From Phytophthora quininea (Eukaryota; Oomycota; Peronosporomycetes; Peronosporales; Peronosporaceae): 64,000 nt of DNA. The notes under the pieces are model-generated. The model did not search any database. It had not been told where the DNA came from and saw nothing but the letters and a program-made list of their open reading frames with translations. The position numbers and the translations under genes are program-made. The stretch covers positions 124,001-188,000 of the forward strand of contig JAAVTG010000584.1 of assembly GCA_011947345.1 (NCBI GenBank). The letters are read 5' to 3'. Below are positions 44,917 to 55,599 of the stretch, one piece after another. How positions within the stretch are numbered: the stretch's first letter is position 1; every line of letters begins with the position of its first letter.

Positions 44917-45055
44917 GAGGACTCTGTGAGACGCGTTATTATAGCGTTTGTATGGCAGATCATGAGGAACCTGCTCATCCATCACATTGCTGCACTCGTC
45001 TACTGATTGCTGAGGCGGAATGGAGTTGATCGGCTTAGCTCGTTCACTAATGTGG

Positions 45056-45420
45056 CTAAGTTTTCCAGACGAGCACGGAGACGCCGGCGGCCACGCTGAA
45101 GTAGACGTACGTCTTGATCTCGTGGGTCACATAGGCGCCGAAGGACGAGCCCACGACGCAGTTCCAGCCGCGGCCGTACTCCTTCTCCATGTTGCGCCGC
45201 ACGAACTCGGCAATAGTCGAGAAGGTCTTGTCCGACTAAGGGCGCCATGTGAGCGATTAGAAAGCAGAGACTGGATACAACCGCAGATTTGACGACGCAC
45301 CGTGACCTGCAGCTGGAAGGCGTCGCGCGCCGTGCCCAGCGCCTTCTCTAGCATGGCGTCCGTCATGTCCTCGGCGAACACGACCGTCTTGTAGAACTTG
45401 TCGTTGCTCTTGCCTGCCAT
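45056..45420 (-). CDS. DYNLL: LC8-type dynein light chain
   Basis: 99 residues in two exons, 45420-45301 and 45235-45056, with a 65-nt GT-AG intron (phase 0). The protein has the LC8 pattern: VVFAEDMTDAMLEKALGTAR (helix 1), IAEFVRRNMEKEYG (helix 2), then NCVVGSSFGAYVTHEIKTYV and a final strand ending VLVWKT. The usual WHCIVGxxFGSYVTHE is here WNCVVGSSFGAYVTHE. LC8 is a dimeric hub that binds dynein intermediate chain and many partners. About ten residues longer at the N-terminus than animal LC8; it could be an axonemal (outer-arm) version, plausible since these organisms make flagellate zoospores. Confidence 0.88.
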
Positions 45421-47570
45421 CGCGAAGTCGACCTAGATGCAGTATCGATCTCTGCGGCTGCTTGAAAAGCGGATGTCCGCCCTTTCACGCCCAAGCGACC
45501 GAAGAAAGCGAAAGCCATGCTGCTCGCCACATTTGTGTCGAACTCCTCACTCTACAAATTGAAACCCCACATGGCACAACACTCCTGCATTGTCCGAGGT
45601 GGAGCGGCGATATGTAATGAACAACATCTTCCTCTTGCTCCATCCTTCGACCCGTCGAATTTCTCCTATCGAGGTAAGTATCTCCAGCGCAAAACGTTCA
45701 CCATACTCTGTGCCAAGGACATACGAGTAGTTAGAAAGGTGGCCTGCAAGCCACGGAGGCTATTTTTCGGCACTACTTGCCCAGCAGCCAAACGAGAGAA
45801 ATATACCAACAAGATGTAGTCCGCCCTGCCAATACTGGACCCCCTCGCTAGTTATCTCTGGGTAAGGAATGCCTCGAAACAGTAATACAAGAGTATTTCC
45901 ATAGGAATAATCGAAATCACATGATCGGCCAAGGAACTGTGACTCCCCTGTTATACAAATGTACACCAGTTCTGGTTAGTTTAAACACGACGGCGTATCG
46001 GGTCAGTGCCTTGCAAGCGCAAAAGTGCAGCTGGAGAAAGCGCTTTTAGAGGACGTGTCTGTTAGATCCTGTCACGATGCGCATCCCAGGATAAGCTGAA
46101 GTCGGACAAAGCCACCTGCGGCAAGCAAACGCCGCCGAACAAATGCGTTGGTTGAGGTGCGCTGCACTCGCAAGCCAATGCAGTAGACTAGTTGCTGTTT
46201 GTAGGAAGTATAGTCTACTTTGCTGGCAAACGCGAGTGGATCACGGAGCTTGCTGGTATTCCCAATTCTGCTGCAGCCTCGCAAGCTCCAGCTGAGATCT
46301 ACTTGCTGCTGCCTGCTGAAGGCTTCTGCCTCAGCACGTCCGTGTTCGACTCTCGTATACCCATGCCTACTACTCGAAGCCAAGGTGCTGGCGAAGAGGA
46401 GTGCAATCCTACTTTACCACTGTGTCACTTGATCAACGGCACTTGTTAGTGCAGACAAGACTACAAGGTAAGCACACTTGTAGTCTTCTCTTATCTATCC
46501 GTGATTAATTCTCTTCCTTGCAGAGCAAATTCCAGACTAACATACAGGGTCACCTGAGCCGATTGCAGGCACATCGGCTGGCGGCCGCTTGATCGCCACG
46601 TCGGCGACGACACAAGATCGCGCCCGACGTGGCCGTTATTCATGCAAGGTTTCGGCGCGGCAAGCGCAGCAGCCGATTTCCAACAAGCGTAATGCAAGCA
46701 GCGTTTACAGACCGTCTCGAAGGCAAAGGTGGTCAGTCCTCGCCGCCATATATGGTCGAATGTGGCATGTGGCTGTCCTATTTCCTTACAAGATAATTGT
46801 TTATAGCCGCGCCAATGAAGTGTAAGTAGTCACCATTGCTAGCAAATATAGAGCTTGTGCTCGTGGGCTTTCTCTGCCTGCCAAGACTCGGTGGTACTCG
46901 AACTGCGGTTAACTTTAACTTCTTCGTGAAATCTCCGTTATCGAAACAGCGAGGTTTGCGTCTTTGTTTCGTACAAAGTTAGAGGCAACGATGACATTGT
47001 ATTATAAAGAGAATGCTACCAAGAAAATCTGTTAGAGCAAGCGTGATGCCGATTCAGAGGAGAAGAGGAAGACAAAAGAGCTAGGTTGTGGAGTCAATTG
47101 TTCGTGACGATCGATCTTGGGGGATGAAGCCGCTGACACCGATCATTAAAGAGATCGGCCCGTTCGAAAAGATGGAACGTATGTCTTCACGGTGTACTGG
47201 GAGGTATTGGAGCTTCTTAGCAGCCCCATTTATTGCAGTCCGGTCCAGTGTAGCGATACGATAGAAGGGATTTCAGTGCGATTGAGTCTCACAGCAGGTT
47301 TTTACACACGGGCGCAATGGGAATTGCATTGTGCTGGATCAAACGATGTGTTCTCTGCAATGTACTAGTGATTGTCGAACGAACACAAAGATGTGCGGTC
47401 TGTTGAGCTTCGGATTGGCTATTCTCACGACGACGCTTTCAAAGCTCGCAATGAATATAAAGGAGAACTGGCCACAAGAAGATCAGAGCGAGGCACGAGT
47501 ATCTCAACCGCTTCAGTGATGGGAAACAAATCGAAAGCACTATCCTCATATATTTAACATAGCACGGAGA
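45421..47570. other. Gene-poor, repeat-derived region
   Basis: Base composition becomes more AT-rich and long frames disappear. It includes one copy of a dispersed repeat (about 45610-45810). Fragments such as the frame at 46192-46449 look like eroded element sequence, but I cannot assign a family. Confidence 0.4.
45610..45810 (+). repeat. Dispersed repeat, copy A
   Basis: Shares several blocks with 58060-58250 in the same order, e.g. ggcctgcaagccacggagg and the pair ccagcagcca/gagagaaatata. Copy A has about 13 extra bases (tttcggcactact region) between them. Likely part of a diverged mobile element such as an LTR. Confidence 0.65.
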
Positions 47571-47576
47571 ATCGTT

Positions 47577-47846
47577 ACCATGCCGACATCGTCTGCTTCA
47601 TCGGAGCGCAGTTGGAGCACCCACAAGCTTATTCGTCCAGCTAGGCAAACTCGTCTAGGAACTGAAAAGGCCCAGAAGATGGTAATCGCATATTCGGACA
47701 ACGAAGAGAACACCACCACTTCCGAGGTCGTGTTCGACGGTTTCACACTTATTGACAGCGACCAAAGGGCGATCCTGTCGATATCCTTCTCAACGATGAT
47801 GACGACCAAGAAAATCGATGATGGTGGGGGCCACAACGCTGAGTGA
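47577..47846 (+). pseudogene. hAT transposase C-terminal dimerisation fragment
   Basis: The frame beginning MPTSSASSERSWSTHKLI and continuing RLGTEKAQKMVIAYSDNEEN is the conserved hAT dimerisation block (P-T-S-S-A-x-S-E-R-x-[WF]-S, then R-N-R-L/R-L-G, then a helix ending in Y-S-N/D). No catalytic core is recognisable upstream, so this is a 3' remnant. It is on the opposite strand from the hAT relic at 10.5-12.3 kb and of a different subfamily (SASSERSWSTH versus SAAAERVWSVY). Confidence 0.7.
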
Positions 47847-47849
47847 GGC

Positions 47850-50600
47850 GATGTGATGAACCTGTTTCCACCCAGGGTGTACAGCGGCCCAGGATATGAA
47901 GGCAAATCGAAGTACCACGGAACCGTGACGCCCCGGAGTCCAGAAACTCAGGGATATGAAATGAGCGAGAGCAAGATCTATCACCCAACAAACACACAAA
48001 ATGAGTGAGAGGATCTGCTCCTCGACGCTGCACGCCCAGGAACCCCACCCAACTAGACTTGACACGGGTGGAGTTCCACGGGCGGCGAGCGGAGGCCGCC
48101 ATCGGTGACGCTTGGTCCGCAGCTGTAGACGACTTAGACCCACGCGCAATCCAATGTCGGTCGTGTCTATGTGGCGTCTTGTGAGGAGCAGTAAAGGCAA
48201 CTGAAGACACGAAGACGGCAGCGACTTGTACTTTTCCAGGCAAATAGAACTCTGGTTAACGTTAAAACATCGCACTTCTAACGTATCTTGTACCTAATTC
48301 TCTACGTGGTGGATTTCTTGTACTTGGGCTTTGTATGGCGTCTGGCACGGCACGTCGCCAGCCACTCAATCGGGGACGACTCTTGGAGGCGGTGCCCTTT
48401 CGAGAAAAGATCCCAAACAACCCTTGGCGGCAGGTGAGCTTTCGTCAAAGATCTTAACAGTTCTCGGGTGATCCTTCTCAGTGGCAATCCAGGAACTCGG
48501 AAACTCAGAAAAGTAAGTCAACTTCTCAGAGCTTCACTTGTGCCACCTTGGAATCGTATATTCGGGTTTCCATTGCCAATTCGGAAGCTCGGTAACTCGG
48601 TAACTCAGAATCTCAGAGATCTGGAAATCCGGGATCGGTTCAGAACATCTCCATCATCGGGGCTTAACTCCATGTAGGACAGCATTTCTGGAAATCAAGA
48701 AACTCGGGATTATCGGGTCGAATCTCAGGAATAATCGATTGAAACCCCGGATCGCGCAAGGTCTCAGGATTAGACTCTGGGTGTGTCGGGTTGTAGCCCC
48801 GTTGAGGACATTGTCGGGATCACGGCAAGACACTACCGGATACGTTCACGGTAGACATTTGATCACATACAAATTGGTCGTGGTAACTTGCCCGTGTCAC
48901 CAGGCCCGGAACATAGCGCATCAGCACTTCCCAGTCCAGACCACTCGACGCACAACTACTCGCATCTCAATAGCAGTATCATCCTCCACAAATCCACGTC
49001 GCACTGGCTCTCCAATATTAGCCAGTAGAATTGCGACTTCGGTAATTCCATAATATATTCCACATTCCGGAAATTTAAGGAGCGTATTGTGTCATGGGGA
49101 AGGTAGAGGATATATATTATAGCAGCGACACTGATGGCGGCTTCTCCCACAAATTCTACTGCTCGGAGTCTTAGAATTGATGGGTTGTGCCTCAAAACCA
49201 TCAACAATTTGGACCAATGATAGGATATCGAGTAGTGTTTGCAATAATGAAAGTTAGTTTTCCTTGCGGTGACAGCTAGTCACGGTAGTCTTTACCACTC
49301 AAAAGCAATTTCTTTGGTTTCGAATGCCTTCGGACTGCATTCGATTCGCCGTTTGGTATTCGGAATGACATTCCAAACTCTGTTTGAACCAACATTAGCC
49401 CATTATCGTTCAGACCGAACGGACGGGCTACTGCAGGGACACACGCAAATTTACACAGTTACAAATTCCACGGTTATAAAACCAAGGCCTCTGTCATACC
49501 GACCCAAAGGGCTTGGTTATCAACTGTTCCCACTATCGTCGCGCCTCCGTCGCTGACATTTCGATCTTGTACTCTAACAAAAGTTTTTCAGGAAGCAGCA
49601 GCAACTAAAACGATCCCCAAAGAGCGTGGCGAACGATGGCCAGTCCTAGAGCTCCAAGCTTTATATATCACCCTCGTCGACGCGTGTCGTGTTGCTCACC
49701 CAAAGCGACGCCATCGGACCGCGGTGGAATACGAAGAACCGCAATGTGGTGATGTACTTTCCCGGAATTTGGGCCAATACGGGAACCCAGCATACTGGAT
49801 CCAGACTCAGATACCCGGATCAGATATGGAATATGTCGCGGAAGCGATGGATCCAGGCGTAAGCAACCCAGATCTGCAACGGAGGCCGTGCCAGGCGTGG
49901 ATCTGGCACACCTGAGGACTGACCAAGCGACAACATCCAGTGGCAGGTATAGAAATGGTGCATATGATAGGTTTTGGGATGGGATCTCTATGGATCCACT
50001 CATAATTTCCTTAATACAGAGTCGAATTTGCCTTGCACACCACAAGTGCCCTTCCTTGCGCTTAAAATCACGGGAACTACATTGGCCCAGGCAAGCTACG
50101 TCGGAATCATTACGGATCAAGCAGTGCTCGGGTGATCTGGATAGTATATTGGCCAGATCCACTCGCAGCCTGGATCCACTAGTACCAAGTGCGGAGTGAA
50201 GATTCCACGCTGCTCCTGACCTCCCACGTCTCTCCATGACATTCGATCTTCATAAGTCAAGCATCCTCAAAGCACCCGAAGAGCAGATCCACCCTGCCGA
50301 CGGGTACACAAGGTGATAACAACTTCAGCATTCCCACGGATACCGGAGTACCCCTCCGTTAGTCGGTGTGTGGGCACAGTGAAAGCGGGTTTTGATACAT
50401 CCTGCTACACCACCGCAACATCTCGTCCGAACGCATTATGGCTGCAAACTACTACCTCAGGCTCGAAACATAATGTGCGTTTTCCGTTGTATGCCGATAC
50501 ACAGTTTTAAACAAATCTCATTGGTGCACCTTACTTGCAGTGCTGTGGCCATTAGTTCTTAGTGTGCTGCTGCGCTCCAACAATCTAGTCTGTGGCGGGA
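47850..50600. other. Repeat-rich, no genes
   Basis: No convincing coding frame. 48480-48800 is a degenerate internal-repeat tract (many copies of aactcgg/aactcag-like units). 49750-50190 repeatedly contains ggatcc(a)-type words. A 189-residue minus frame at 49668-50237 has no domain and is judged chance. Confidence 0.35.
48480..48800. repeat. Degenerate short tandem/internal repeat tract
   Basis: Variants of (g)aactcgg and aactcag recur, e.g. ccaggaactcggaaactcag, ggaagctcggtaactcgg and taactcagaatctcagag. The units are diverged and unevenly spaced, as in an old satellite-like or element-internal repeat. Confidence 0.5.
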
Positions 50601-50689
50601 AAACTGAGAGCTTCTCTTATTTTCCAACACTCCCGAGACCGTCAAGACCGCTCTTGCCTGCCTGACATGCCGTCGACCGACCTTTCCCT

Positions 50690-50973
50690 GTCACCAAGAT
50701 CGAGATCGTGATTTTTCTATCCGAGTTGGCGGTTCGAGGCGCGCTGCCGCGATCTGCAATCAAAAAGTGAGTTTACGCTTCGTGGTTCACCGCAACACTG
50801 TGGTCAGAGTGTGGAAGCATCATGCAGCTCCGTTGACGAGACGGCGAAGCAACGGCGGGCGGCCAAGAGCCCGCAGTGACAGTGAACGGATCGCTGCTGT
50901 TGAAGCAGCACCCCTCCAAGATCGGACGACACTTCGTGGACTAATTCATCGGTGTGTGGCAACTAAAATTTAG
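50690..50973 (+). pseudogene. Tc1/mariner-type transposase N-terminal fragment
   Basis: The stretch FVVHRNTVVRVWKHH..., GGRPRARSDSERIAAVEAAP and LQDRTTLRGL is the helix-turn-helix half of an oomycete mariner-like transposase (VHRNT[IV]xRIWK, GRxxx, Q/K-RxTLRxL). The preceding LAVRGALPRSAIKK joins it across an A5 run with a one-base frame change. Nothing of the DDE catalytic domain follows; after 50973 the sequence is AT-rich noise. A truncated relic. Confidence 0.6.
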
Positions 50974-50999
50974 TCTAGTTTTTCGTAACTGTCGTTGGT

Positions 51000-52510
51000 C
51001 ATTATTTGGCTTGGAGAAGGCAATTTGAGCCTTGATTAAGCGTCCTAAGAACAGGCTAAAACTGCGCTAAACTGTAAGCGATAAAAACGAGGTCAACTTT
51101 GATATCCTAGGAGTTTGAATGAGCAAATATTGAGTGTACTGCGAAAATTTCAGTAAAATGGACATACCAATGCTTAGATAAAGTACTCATAGCGCCTTGC
51201 GGGTGAAACCAGTGAATTTGTTAAAAACAGACTTGTATCGATAGACGATAACGATTTCACTGATATGTCGCTTGGAACGGCAAGACATCTACAGACTAAA
51301 ACAAAAATCTCGACACAAGTCTGCACATTATGTTACGGGCCAGAGGTACTACTGCGCACAGTGGGCACTTTGTAGTGGCAAGTACCGGTGGCAAGAGCAA
51401 AAGTCCGAAATGTACTTTCGTGCTTGTGTAGTCCTCACGAGTGTCTAAGTGCGAGCACATCGGCTTCGACCAGACGGATAGGACTGTCAAAGCTATCTAC
51501 TTCGGCTATACGATATATAACTACGTGATTGCATGTGCGGCACTGTGCTCACGAAAGGAGACGGTTCCGCCTTGTCATAGAAGTACCTCTTGTTGACGAA
51601 GATGACAGCGGCGGTAGTGACGGCTCAATGACGTAGTACAGTACCGATTAAAATCGTCTTACCTAGCACAATCCACATATACGTTCAATAAAAAAGCGGG
51701 TTGCCAAATTGGATGTGAAATCATGAATATAGCGGCCAAACAAAGGAACGTATTATCGCTCTATCGACCAGCCGTCGTAAGGATCGAGCGTCAGTATTAT
51801 GCCATCGCTTTCAAACATTACCGACGATACCGTCAACCCACCATAGCTTCACAATTACGGAAAAGATATCAATTTTAGTACAAGTACATCAGGTTCTAAG
51901 CGAAGCGATGGCGTTTTAAATGCTAGAACTAGTGCGGGCTAACAAGCCTCCACTTTTTATGACGGCCGCGATTGCCGCGACATATGAACAAAAATATTCT
52001 GCACTCCTCCCTACCACACCGAGCTTCAACCCATCTAGTTCATTTTGGTAAATATGAAGCGGTGGATAGCGAGAAATTATGAATCAATTCCTTCGATTTA
52101 ATGTGTGAACTGCTAGCTATAAATGAGTCTTTTTCTGAACTTTTCCGTGGAAGGGAGAGTTTTTCAGGCTACTCTATCCCAAAAGCGATGCGGAAATCGT
52201 CAGGTTTGATTGATATCATAATCGGAATTTACGGGTGCATACATATATCTGTCGTATATGGATGAATATCGTTAAATCTCCGACCGTACTAGAACTCACT
52301 ATCAAAGCTATTGACCAATCAGAATGTTGCATCCGAGTTTTAACGAATCATATCGATATTCACCTCCCTTTTGGCCAATCACAGGGCAGGTACGCTTGTA
52401 AAGGCTGTCCAGCCACAGCTCCGACATATCAGGTCGGAGGCCCCCGCTCTGTTATTGATATGTCCATACAAATGCCAACTCATTCACATATTTCCTGAAT
52501 AACACGAAAA
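51000..52510. other. AT-rich, no recognised feature
   Basis: Long AT-rich stretch with scattered stops in all frames; nothing coding or structured recognised. It directly precedes the Crypton. Confidence 0.35.
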
Positions 52511-52522
52511 CTCCGACCCAAG

Positions 52523-54543
52523 ATGAGCCTGCGCGACCTCGCACCGATTAGCACGAAACGCGCACGCGAGAGCGCAGCGCGCTCGTTCAAGAAGTTCCTA
52601 GCTGATGAAGGTGCCTCCTAGGAGTATCTCACCGTGTGCATGGCGCGCGAGAATGCCCCGCTTGTCCTGGAAGCGGTGATGGACAAATTCGGAATGTACG
52701 TGGCCTTCAAGGAAGGACGCAAGGGTCAGCTCTTGGCCAGGCACTCGGTCATGCAGTACTACCGACAGGCCAAGAACTGGCTGCTGGACCAGTTCCCCCA
52801 GGTTCGCCAAGCTACAGACAAGGCGCTAGTCAAGAAGGGCCAAGTGCTGGAGCGCTACTGTATGAAGAGAGAGTCTGGGACCTTCGTCAACAAGGCCCCA
52901 GCGTGTACCAAGAAGTCGCTCAAGATGGTGGTCGTGTACCTGTATCCAACTGCTTCCGCGGCTTCCGACTACCAAGACGCCGCGCTGCTGTGCTTGCTGT
53001 GGTTCCTGTTCGGACGAGCGTCTGACCTCACGCTGTTTCGCAAGGTGAATCTTTCCATCGGCGCCGGGAATGTCTTCTTCGTCCGCTTCATCCGCCTCAA
53101 GACTTCGGAAGAGCAAGGGTTCTCACTCTTCCCCGATGACGACTTCACCACGTGCCCGCTGCTCGCCATCGCCCTTGCCATCGCGACACAGTCTGCACCG
53201 ACAGCTTCGATCTTGAGCCAGCTTCCTGATCAGCACGCGAACGTGCAAGCCACTCTGACTCCGACTGCGCCTCTCATCGACTTGATTGACCACCCCAAAG
53301 ACGTTGCTCCACTTCAAACCTCCGAAGACGCTGCAGATGGGGAGAAGCTTACCGACGACGCCCCGGAATCCATAGCTACGTCAATAGAGTCTTGGGAAGA
53401 ATCGCACAGAAGGCCGGTGTCACGGAACGCTTGACGTCGTGGAGGAGCTCGGCATGCCAACGGGGCCGGAATGTGCGTGCAATGGATCTTCGACCGAGGC
53501 GCGTGGAATATGACGGCGACGAACAAGGCCTTCGCGTATGTTATCAACACTCCAGCAGTAGACCACAAGATTGCTCGCGTCTTGAGCAACCGCAAGCCCA
53601 ACGCAGAAGTCCCGCAGTTATCGCTCGACGCCTTCGACTCGGACACGCACCAGAAAATCGCCTCCGTTGCATCAGCGCTATTCGTCGCTTCGTCTGGGCT
53701 TGACACCGCACAGTATAACGTCAACGCACCAGTGCTCGAGACTCTCATGGCGTACCTGCTCCGCCACTACCCAGCGTTGAAGGCTCTTTCGGCTGATGGC
53801 CCTGCGATCCAGCGGCTGGAGGCTTGTGCTGTCGAGAAAGGCTTCTGTGCCAATGACTTGCTGGCTTGGTCGTCTCACCTGACCTGTGATCCAAAACCCA
53901 CCGAGGAACAACATACCGGGGCCCCACAAGAAGCATCGACCGATGTTACCAAGCACCCCGTGTTTCTCCATCAAACCGCCTTGATTGAACAATTAATTCA
54001 ATTGAACTAGACACTCGACGCTCGCTTGACAGTAAGCTCTGCAACAAACACGCACGGACACCAACACTGCAGGAAATAAGTGAGGATACAAGTAGCGCCA
54101 AGCAACCATCCAAGCGACGATGTACCTCTCCAGCTTCGAGCCTCAAAGACACCTGGTTCGCGTGGTACGCTCAAGAGCCGCGGATGTGGAGCGCGACCGA
54201 CGGCGCTACAAAGCACACTCGGTCCAACGCGAAGTGGCTTGTTGGCTTCATGAAACTCTTCCTGACCGACGGCTTCACGCTTGTTGAAAGCTCACCACGC
54301 TATCGAGACGATGTCCTTGAGGTCGGGGCTGCTGCCGAAGTCGCGGTGCTGGAATTTCTTCGTGGTCATGGGATCAAAGCGCGCGGTGGCAACAATGTGT
54401 TGAAGTACCTGCGGGGGCTCCACAAGTCTGGTTCGCTCAATGAACACGTCGCACGCTTCAATCACCTACAACGAGGAGGTCACGTCATGGATCCTTCACC
54501 GGGACACACGCAGAACATCATCGAGTTATTGATTGCAGCTTAA
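52523..54543 (+). mobile_element. Crypton transposon gene (tyrosine recombinase + GCR1-like domain), degenerate
   Basis: Frame from the ATG at 52523 (MSLRDLAPISTKRARESAAR) with an in-frame TAG at 52619-52621, continuing to 53434. It includes the core-binding part (KGQLLARHSVMQYYRQAKNW) and the recombinase domain with catalytic-Arg box LLCLLWFLFGRASDL. The second catalytic box should follow GRIAQKAGVTERLTS; instead of an H-S-F-R-R type motif it reads WRSSACQR, and the frame moves by 53471, where MCVQWIFDRGAWNMTATNKAFAYV resumes. A stop at 54008 and another shift precede the C-terminal domain (SLKDTWFAWYA...WLVGFMKLFLTDGFTLVESSPRY, 54184-54543), which matches the GCR1-like DNA-binding domain that follows the recombinase in oomycete Cryptons. 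Cryptons move by circular intermediates and lack inverted repeats. This copy is inactive. Confidence 0.8.
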
Positions 54544-54559
54544 TTTCATTATCGCACCT

Positions 54560-55173
54560 TCGTGGCCAGTCGTTCTTGCAGCCGTTTGTCCCTCCGAAAT
54601 TGAAAGCTCATTCTGCATCTTACACCCGCAACACGCAGCTTTGTCTTCACGCAAGCCCTCGAAGAAAGCAGTCAGCTCAAGGCAGGAGTTCAGGGGTCAC
54701 TGTATCGCTGTTGGAAAGACGTTCAACATACGCGTCAGGGATGAAGTTATTCGCCACCTTCGACTTACCTTGAACACGACTGTCGCCTCTGCAAGTCTCC
54801 TCGCCGAAGCTCTCGAGGTGATCTTCGCTGCTCTTGCCGATCGGAAGAAGCGCCGCCCCACGCTAGACGATGTGCACGAGTGGCTTGTCCCTCCTGAAGA
54901 CGCTGGCATTGACGCGGAGGCTGCAGACGACGAAAGTGCGGTCGACACTCCAAAGATGAGCCCCAGCACTATGTGCGCAAGCTCGTCAACTGGAAGCGCA
55001 AGAACCGCACCACGTACTACCTTGTGGACTGGGAGCCGAATTGGGAGCCTCGATGCCACGTGAATCCCACCGTCGTCGCAGCCTTTGAGAAGGAGCGTCG
55101 CCTGCTTGTCCGCAAAGCGTTCATCGACGACGAAGCTGTAGAAGACAACTCGCTCAACGCCACAGAAGCATAG
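54560..55173 (+). CDS. Chromodomain ORF next to the Crypton
   Basis: The 5' part (in the frame of 54533-55063) is helical: FNIRVRDEVIRHLRLTLNTT, LLAEALEVIFAALADRKKRR, TLDDVHEWLVPP, then an acidic linker. One base change near 54955 leads into the frame HYVRKLVNWKRKNRTTYYLV and WEPRCHVNPTVVAAFEKERR, ending at the TAG closing 55173. That is a chromodomain (Y-V-x-K-L...; Y-Y-L-V-x-W; W-E-P; a final helix F-E-x-E/K), a fold that binds methylated histone tails. No retroviral integrase or reverse transcriptase precedes it, so it does not look like the tail of a chromovirus pol. It starts right after the Crypton gene, same strand. Whether it belongs to the element is inference. Confidence 0.6.
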
Positions 55174-55295
55174 GATGAGTCAATCATAACAGTTAATACA
55201 GGGTGTATTACATGCTTTACAACACTAGATACATCACACTACACTGCGTTGAACACTGAGCTTGACCTCCAGATGGAACAGCAATGCTAACCTCA

Positions 55296-55345
<50 letters not shown>

Positions 55346-55347
55346 AC
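55296..55347. repeat. CA/TG microsatellite
   Basis: An uninterrupted (CA)n of about 36 bases followed by cgcacacgcacgcac. It abuts the 3' end of a minus-strand tRNA-like sequence, so on that strand it forms a (TG)n tail. Confidence 0.9.
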
Positions 55348-55351
55348 TGTA

Positions 55352-55422
55352 GCTCATGGCTGGAATCGAACCAGCGCCACCGAGTATTTTAAGCTCGGGC
55401 CCATCCACTGGGTATCATGAGC
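55352..55422 (-). ncRNA. tRNA-like sequence, SINE head or tRNA pseudogene
   Basis: On the minus strand: 7-bp acceptor stem GCTCATG/CATGAGC, perfect; D-arm region ACCC-AGTGGAT-GGGC; anticodon-type stem CCGAG/CTCGG; perfect T-arm GCTGG-TTCGATT-CCAGC containing a B box. The anticodon loop is CTTAAAATA, nine bases instead of seven, and no CCA is encoded. So this is tRNA-derived but probably not a working tRNA. A simple TG-rich tail follows its 3' end, as in SINEs. Confidence 0.6.
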
Positions 55423-55472
55423 AGTCGAGACTTGCGCCCGAGAGCGGCAAAATCCCGAATGACAGCTCGACA

Positions 55473-55531
55473 CGTAAATGCTAGCCACACAGTTCGTGTG
55501 GACACGTGGCCACTAAGCCAGCGTATTTACG
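55473..55531 (-). ncRNA. Second tRNA-like or hairpin sequence
   Basis: Minus strand: CGTAAAT...ATTTACG form a 7-bp terminal stem (extended by GC.AGC pairing); TGGCTTAGTGGCCA fits the tRNA A box; and CCACAC-GAACT-GTGTGG is a perfect 6-bp hairpin. Upstream of, and in the same orientation as, the tRNA-like sequence at 55352-55422. Too short for a full tRNA. Confidence 0.35.
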
Positions 55532-55599
55532 GTGCCTGTAAGAACAGGCTTTTACGTACCCACTCTTTAGTGGCCCCCGATTTCCGAGGCCGAGCATCA

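Noticed and set aside
49668..50237. 189-residue minus-strand frame in the repeat region
   Set aside because: No recognisable motif, surrounded by repeats, low-complexity words on the other strand explain the lack of stops.
54973..55173. Chromodomain as the tail of a Gypsy chromovirus integrase
   Set aside because: No integrase, RNase H or reverse transcriptase motifs in any frame upstream; not excluded for a heavily rearranged copy.
55296..55347. CRISPR array or telomeric repeat
   Set aside because: It is a plain dinucleotide microsatellite without spacers and with no telomere-type unit.
55352..55422. Functional tRNA gene (Leu-TAA or similar)
   Set aside because: Anticodon loop has nine bases, no long variable arm as Leu would need, and a TG tail follows; kept only as tRNA-like.
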